From NCBI GenBank assembly GCA_030247885.1, contig JAPDRO010000023.1:1-64000 (forward strand): a DNA stretch of 64,000 bases, written 5' to 3'. The stretch comes from Taxawa tesnikishii (nom. ined.). Lineage: Eukaryota; Ascomycota; Dothideomycetes; Dothideales. The notes under the pieces are model-generated. The model was given only the letters and a program-made list of their open reading frames with translations. It was not told where the DNA came from and did no database searches. The translations under genes were made by a program, and so were the position numbers. Shown here in pieces: positions 57,601 to 64,000 of this stretch. The stretch's first letter is position 1. Every line of letters starts with the position of its first letter.

Positions 57601-60600
57601 GCGGTTGCATTGCGGTGACAGTCAACCAGTCAATCAAGTCGATCGTCGAGAGCCCTACTGCGACCATAGGTATCACCGCTCTCAGAGCATCCCTTTTTCG
57701 TAGTAAAAGTCCTGGTGGAAATGCTGTCATCAGGATATGGAAAGACGTACCTTGCTGAGGATGACGAAGAACTTGAACTCGAGCTTGAGCTTGAAGACAA
57801 GCTGCCGCTTGTCGATGGCAGAGTCGCGGTCGTAGGGGTCGTAGCAGTAGTGGCCGTTGTGGCAGTTGACGGCGTGGTTGCGGTCGTTGGTGTGGTAGTT
57901 GTAGTAGGAGTCGCCGTGGCCGACACAGCGCCATATCCCGTGTATGGGTTAGGCAAGTTCGTCCTCACGATGCCAGCGATACGACCAGCATCATTCGCTG
58001 TTGAGAACGTCTGCTGACTGGCCGAGGGATTCGCTGTCATGAATTTCTTGATGTTGCAGGTTCCTGGGCCGTTTCCGAATTGCGCACCCTGGTAGTACGT
58101 GAAGCCGGTACACGCATCACCATACGAGTCGCATAAAGCGAAACAATCCGTCCAATTACCGGGAGCTTGTGGGGTAGCTATATTTGCACCTGTGGCACCT
58201 GAGCCGCACATGTAGTAGTATTCCCTGCCTGACTGGTCGTACACAGCGTAGATATTCGGAGAGACGGCGGTGCAGACAGGTGGGTAGGGAACCGTGTAAT
58301 ACCCATCAGCTCCAAGCGTAGTCCCGGACCCGGCCGGAACGGCTGCCGTTGCCGCTATCGTCGGTGTTGTAGCAGTCGTGGGAGCTGTAGAGGTTGACGG
58401 TGTTGTTGCCGTTGTCGGCGTGGGTTGAAAGGTGCTCGTGCTTGAACCAGTTGATGTCGTCGGGCTTGATGACGGTGTGAAGGAGCCCGCTGTCGAAATT
58501 GGAGCCGAGTTGGTGCTAGTGGTCGGCGCCGCAGCAGGAGCTCCCGAAGTGTAGGACACGTATCTTGACCGCATAATACCGGCCACCCTGGTAGACAAGA
58601 GCGCATTCAAGCTAGTGAAAGCCTGAGGTGAATCGGTTTTCAGATAGCACTGACCCGCTCCACCGCCAAAGTTTGGCCCATTCACATAGGAGAACCCAGC
58701 GCAATTGGGAAAGCTGTCGCATTGGTTGAAGCAGTCCGTCCAGTTGTTGTACACGTTCGGAGAACCATTGCCTGGCGCCGTACCAAGGGTACCACCCCAC
58801 ACATATACAAATAACCGACGCCCGAAGAGTCTATTACAGCACTTATTTGAGTGTTGATAGCAGTACATGTTGCACGTTGAACTGTCCAGATTCCATCCGC
58901 ACCCTGATAAGGGTAAGATGTCGACTGTGCTGCTATCGTCGTTGTAGGCGTCGTCTGAGTTATTGGAGTGGTCGCTGTTGTAGAAGTTGTAGCTGTGGTG
59001 AGTGTGGTTTGCGTTGTGGGAGTGGCCGCGCTACTTGATAAACTGCTGCTGACGCTACTGGACGGACTGCTACTCATGCCACCACTGGAACTAATCGAGC
59101 TGCCACCACTCGAGCTTGAGGACAGACTACTGCTGGTCAATGAGATTGCCGTCGTCGGATTTGTGACCGTTGTCGGTGGGATAGCGGCCGCCAGGGTAGT
59201 CTGAGTGGTGGGAAGAGTTTGTGTTGTAGCAGTTGCAGCATTTGATGGCATATCCAGTGTTGTTGGTGTCGTCTGAGTCGCGGGAGTCGTGGCTGTTGTG
59301 GCTGTTGAGACAGCGCTACTAGTGGGTGAGCTTGAGCTGGGCTGAGCCGTGGAAGTAGAACTGAGGGTGGACGGCAGGAGTGACGGCAACGTTATCGCTA
59401 TTGATGATGCAGAGGACGGAGTTACAGAGGAGGGTGTCGACTGGGTCGAAAGCGAAGTCGACGACTCGGTTGGCGTTGAAGTTGAGGGGCTGCCCGAGGA
59501 TTCAAGGATGGCGGTTGTCGGGCTTGTCGTTGCGCCCGTTCCGGAATAGCGCGACATATCCGACGAAGAAGACAGAGGCAAAGGCAAGTTTCCTGAGCTA
59601 GGTGGAATCGACGAAATCTCAGGGGTCGTGCTGAGCAGCGCATCGACGGACGTTGGAGAAGAAGATGCAATTTCGGGGCTGCTGATGGCCGACGAGAACG
59701 ACTGTGACGTCGATGGCACACTGAAGGAACTGCTTGATGCACTGCCTGTCGCTGATTGTTGGGCAGCAAAGACTGTTGTAACGGCACCAAATGATGGATT
59801 ACCCACTTCGCCCTTAAGATAGCAGTAGCCGAGATTACCTTCCGTGTTCAGAGCGTAGGTGAACGCCACACAGCCGGAGTAATTGTCACACGCCGCAAAG
59901 CAGAAGGTGTAGCCCACGTGGTTCATGTCCGGTTGAACAGATATAGCCGCGGCACTGCTATCGCGTCCACATGCAAGGTTGTAAACAACGCCATTGCTGT
60001 CCACCTGCGACGTGCCATCAATTTCCGGGCAGCTTGCAGCGGAGGCTGAAGACACGCTTGATGATGTACTGGACGTCGTGGATAGGGGTGAGCTTGCTGA
60101 TATGTCAGAAGACGACGCCGACATGACGTCCGGCGTCATGCTGCTGCCAGAAGTCGCGGCACTGCTTAGCTCAGAGCTGCTTTGTAAGGGTGGTAAAGCA
60201 CTTGAGGGCAGCGAGACGTTTGTGGAGGATGAAGCATCGGTGGACATCGAGGCTGTGCTGGAACTCTCGAGACTTGGGCTGCTGAGTACTGAAAGGTCGA
60301 AAGAGGAAGTGAAAGTGGCGGAAGACCCCACGCTTGGAGAAGTGTCAAACGTGCTGGATGCTGCCGATGTATCAGCCGCAGAAAAACACGACGGACCAGA
60401 GGGCTCGGTGCTACTGGCAGCAGCCGATGGCTCTGTACTAATTTCCAAGGGCGCAGCAAGACTGGGTGAGCTTGAAGCAGCAATGCTACCGTAGGATGAG
60501 GAAGCAGCAGCAGCACCGTTGTCTGTGCTGGTAGACGACGCAGCTGCTGCTTGGCCGGGCGAAGTAGCGTATACGGTACTGCTGGCTGCTGCACCCTCTG

Positions 60601-62356
60601 ACGAACTTGAAGTCAACTGATCAAAGTCTGTCGCAGATACATAATTGAAACTGGTGGCTGCTGCTGCTTCACTGGATGTTTGAGGAACATCATGAGCCGG
60701 CACTCTGGGCGCGTAGGTCACTCCCGGAGCGTAGCCCGTACCGCCCACTGCTGCGTACATGGTGCAGACCTCGGTGCTATCGTCATATGTGACGCCCGTA
60801 CAGCCTGGTGTTTGACTGCATTGTAGTTGACAGTCATCGAAGGAGGCTTGCAGGGCCTGTCTCTTCCTCATCTTCGTAGGATTGTAGCCGACTGGCAGAA
60901 TAATGGTTCCTCCTGTGACACCGACATCACAAGTGATGTTGTAAGCCTTGCCACTGGCATCCGAGCAAGTTACGTTGTTGACATACGGGCAAACAGGAGG
61001 AGGACACTCGGGTGCAGGAGTCCCCGTAGCAATGGGCTCTGTTGTACTGGGCGACGGAAGAGGCCCGGTAGCATAGGCAAACCCAGATTGAGAAGAGAAG
61101 CTGTATGAGCCTGTTACTGTACGCGTGTTAGTCCTCCTGGTAGAGGCTGTGACCATTGTCGCGGTTGGGCTTTGTCCAGATGCGTTGCTTGTAGGGGTGT
61201 GCTGACAGTGTCCACGCTGTTGCTGCCGCCGCTGCCGCCGCTGCTGCCGCTGCCGCTGCCACTGCCACTACCGGGAACCTGTTGCGTTGGAGACAAGGTC
61301 GCTCCCAAGCTACTCTCACCGGCCGTAGACGAAGGCACCCACGGTCCGGCAGAGCTAAAACTCGCCGTTGCAGGGCTGTCTCCGTTCTGACTTGACGAGA
61401 ACTGCAGGCTGGACTGGGGTTTTGACGATTCTGAGCTTGGTCGAGCATATCCAGATGTAGATGCTGCGCTTTGGGGGCTTGGAGAGGACTGTCCTGGCAC
61501 CGAATTGACTGCACGTACAGTCGAGCTGGACAAGGCTCCTGCGGAGCTTGACTGCATAGGGGACGAAGCGGGCGACGTGCTGCCCATCGTTACCGCATTC
61601 TGGAAGGATGAACTCATACTCAGGGCAGGAGAGCTACGACCGCCGTTCATCGACGAGCTCTCGCCTCTACTTGTTGTGCTCCCTTGCGAGATCACGGCCG
61701 AATCGGAGAGCGAAGAACCACCACTGCTTCCACCGCTGACTCGCAAAGCAGAGAAAGCATCTCCAGATTCCGTGTAGTTGCCCGTAATACGGCTGAACAA
61801 TGTACATTGACTTTGCGAATAAGTGGCTCCAACGCAGCTCGCCGTGATGTCGCATTCTGTGAGACAGCCGTTACCGTTTGGCTGCTGGATTTGGCGACGG
61901 TGGCGCCTGCCTGAGTTGAAGAATATCGTGTCTCCTCGGAGCAGAAGGCCGCAAGATATAGCATAGCTTACGCCGTTGGTGTCAGGATAAACGGAAGAGT
62001 TATAGGCCGGACATAATGGTACGTTAACTGGAGACGAGGCGGTCGATGAAGGCGCAGATCCGCTAGAGTTTGGGGGTGCGCCAGTACTGAACGTGCTCAG
62101 CGGATTGGATGACGGATAAGGGACTGCACTGGTTGCTGCTGATCCATTATTCAACGAGAGGGAATTCGAAAAAGGAAAGATTGTTGAGGTCGTCGTGCAG
62201 TAACTCGGCCGGACAAAGATCGTGTAGGTTGGCCTATCTGCATTCAAATCAGCCATGTCTGCTCCTTCGGTTGCTGATTTTCTTACTACCTGATGACTGC
62301 GCTGCCACGGATCCTACGACTGAGCAGATGCTCAGAAAAGCACATAGCACTCTCAT
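54674..62356 (-). CDS. Large secreted Ser/Thr-rich protein with seven cysteine (PAN/apple-like) modules
   Basis: Seven exons: 62290-62356, 57751-62237, 57082-57331, 56617-56823, 56274-56366, 55662-56012 and 54674-55612. Phases close at 2,131 residues after adding one base at 61194-61197 and one at 58795-58798. Exon 1 is a signal peptide (MRVLCAFLSICSVVGSVAAQ). Seven modules are separated by long Ser/Thr linkers. Each has the form D-x-x-G-x-x-Y-x-x-x-C-G, then CF-x-x-CD, C-x-G-F-x-Y and C-x-L-K. Examples are DSNGVVYNLACG, DQSGREYYYMCG, DTAGNTYYYMCG and NWTDCFALCDS. The spacing resembles PAN/apple-like domains that bind carbohydrate or protein. The linkers are TTATTP and poly-Ser repeats, probably heavily O-glycosylated. 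I see no GPI signal. A cell-wall or extracellular adhesin-like role is inferred. Confidence 0.8.
55991..57345 (-). repeat. Tandem exon-intron cassettes encoding poly-Ser
   Basis: Four consecutive units each have a Ser-rich exon followed by a 250-420-nt intron whose donor is GTACGT and whose interior is related. Intron text such as ATGCTCGATAGAGGCGGTC (about 56072), GTTCGATACAGCCGTATG (about 56433) and GTTCAATAGGTCGCCGATC (about 56887) is recognisably one ancestral sequence. The cassettes were therefore amplified as whole exon plus intron units. Confidence 0.7.
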
Positions 62357-63845
62357 GACGTCCGGTGATGGTTGGGGGATGCTGGTCCTGGAGAGAAGGT
62401 TATTCGAAGCGACAAATAAATGGGGAGCCAATTCAGATTCTGGCCTTGTAACTCAAACAGACGGGCAGCATCGCATCAACTGTGTTTCATTCCAGACTCA
62501 CGTTCATCTCGGAGAGCATGAAGCATTCCACGGTGCCCTGGAGCAAGGGTTTTCCGGATGGTAGCAACCCCATCTGTCGAACCTGTTTGGCTTGATCCGG
62601 CCGCATTCCACAATCAAAACTTAGCACTGACTAGGTGCGCGCCAACCTACCCTTGACAGAGAATGAGTACAGAAAAGAAAATGAGAACAAACCTCCCGAT
62701 GGAAGTAAGCGATTTTTGGAAAAGAGGCAGTCTACCAATATCCTTTGTAACAGTCGCTGGGGTGGTTGGCATTAGTGTTTTGGAAATACCCATCTCGCAT
62801 AGGAGATGAACTATGCAAAGCTTAATGCAACAAGCTGCGGGTATGAAGGCGTGAAAGACAATAGGGGAGGTTGAAGCAAGAGAGGCGTCCTCGACGCGTG
62901 GAACCGGATCGCATACTCGCTCGGCAGACTTGGCACATTCCGGAAGTCGCATATCACTCTCTCGGACTTTGTCTACCACATATACCAATCTAGACACCCT
63001 GAAGCCCAGGATCCAGATGTGTTGCGGGTTCGCAAGCGCGTCGAGTTTGTTCCTGTACGCCGACAGGGTTGTTAATAGATGGATCAGTAAATCCAACTCT
63101 ATAGTAATCCATCCATGGGATGAACGAATTCGCGCTTTCTAATTCTGTAGATAGATGGGTTAGTTGGCTTACAACTCCATGGATTCCTGTAGGGTTAAAG
63201 GTGTGGTAGTAGTAGCCGTAGTAGTTGGTAGATAAGTAAGTTGGTATAGGCTTCGGCTTCGAACTCTAGACCCCCACAGAGGTATCAAGACTTCACCGAC
63301 TTCTTACTTACCGTGAGGTGCATAGCCGCCACCCAAGCGTCCGTGTGGTTGCATGCCATGACCGCTCTGGTCGGAGTGATGAGGACCTCATTCTTTGGCT
63401 GCCGTTGAGGCTGTTGCTTGCTTTGCTCTCTCTCTAGTTCCTCTTCCGCCGTGTCCTCTCCGAACTAGTCGGAGAACCTGGCGCAATCCAATATGTTATA
63501 CGGTGTTCGTCCGTGCGCTTATAGTTGATGCTCGAAGAGTAAAGTTGTTCGGCACTTTTTGGCACCTTCCCGTTGATCTTGCCAGAAGGTGGGGAAATCT
63601 GCGTCAAGTTCCGCTGGCTCAGGGCTGGCGCCGCCGCCGACGTAGTTTTGCTCTTTTTGATCGTCATTGTCCACTTAGGGGTGAAAACGATCTCCTCTGT
63701 GCTACCCATGCGAGCCACATCCTGCCTTACAACAGAAGTATGCACCAAAAACTTCTTGAGTGAAGGGATTTTTGCAATGGCACTGTTCATTGATCAGATC
63801 AGGGAAAGATCGTTGTCTATATTTGACTACATGTCCGCTCTGAGT
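62357..63845. other. 1.5-kb stretch with no supported gene
   Basis: Minus ORFs at 62647-63096 and 63434-63790 have ATGs but no recognised motif, and composition does not favour them. A stretch with GTAGTAG repeats lies near 63206-63230. It probably holds the promoter of the large secreted protein and the 3' region of the next transporter. Confidence 0.45.
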
Positions 63846-64000
63846 TTAAGCTTTGGGGATGTTCTCAGAGTGCTCAGCATCGATTCGCTCCTTGTCGTGG
63901 ATAGCTTGCTCCACGTCGAGCTTTCTCTGAGCTGGGTCAACAGCACCGAAAAGAATGTCCATGTCTTCAAGCGAACGGCCTTTGGTCTCCTTGAGGAAGA
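63846..64000 (-). CDS. C-terminus of an MFS sugar transporter (partial, runs off the window)
   Basis: The minus frame entering from the window edge reads FLKETKGRSLEDMDILFGAV, then DPAQRKLDVEQAIHDKERID, and ends SENIPKA followed by TAA at 63846-63848. ETKGRSLEDMD after the last helix is the classic PETKG-type C-terminal signature of fungal hexose and other sugar porters. Only about 50 residues are visible, so the substrate cannot be judged. Confidence 0.88.
   Translation of the reverse strand, partial: FLKETKGRSLEDMDILFGAVDPAQRKLDVEQAIHDKERIDAEHSENIPKA

Overview
The window is the left end of a chromosome from a filamentous ascomycete (Pezizomycotina; probably a Dothideomycete, a weaker inference). 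It starts with about 11.5 perfect CCCTAA repeats, the C-strand of a TTAGGG telomere. The next ~14.8 kb is extremely AT-rich, nearly free of CpA and TpG, and full of TpA, which is the signature of repeat-induced point mutation (RIP). From ~14.9 kb the base composition becomes normal and intron-containing fungal genes begin. Introns are ~50-120 nt with GTRNGT donors and CTAAC-like branch sites.

Region 1 (1-9109): telomere, a G-poor polypyrimidine subtelomere, then a RIP-killed telomere-linked RecQ helicase read toward the telomere (about 1720-6050, minus). Further RIP-degraded DNA follows, with a 38-bp tandem array and a two-unit interstitial telomere repeat. Region 2 (9110-10956): a complete, un-RIPped pogo/Fot1-type DNA transposon with ~83-bp inverted repeats and TA target duplications. 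Region 3 (10957-14830): a RIP-degraded Ty1/copia retrotransposon.

Region 4 (14.9-25.1 kb): accessory-type genes. These are a cytochrome P450 divergent from a cytochrome b5/b5-reductase fusion, a decayed secreted-repeat fragment, a secreted beta-helix protein and a small membrane protein. Region 5 (25.6-49.7 kb): conserved housekeeping genes. They are NUP133, DRE2, COA1, a small membrane protein, PHO81/NUC-2, CBP4, a DHA1-type transporter, alanine-glyoxylate aminotransferase and VPS29. Region 6 (50.5-64 kb): a sugar/inositol-type transporter, an FAD monooxygenase, a 2.1-kilo-residue secreted Ser/Thr-rich protein with seven cysteine modules, and the C-terminus of another sugar transporter running off the window.

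Nine otherwise intact genes are each broken by one to three tiny deletions, nearly all one base in a homopolymer run. Restoring those bases reopens each frame to the expected end, so I read these as assembly indels, not as pseudogenes. The listed spans are genomic extents; exons inferred from splice sites and reading frame are given in the evidence. I found no CRISPR array, rRNA or tRNA. Two stretches (about 20.0-22.7 kb and 40.0-43.4 kb) contain only weak ORFs.
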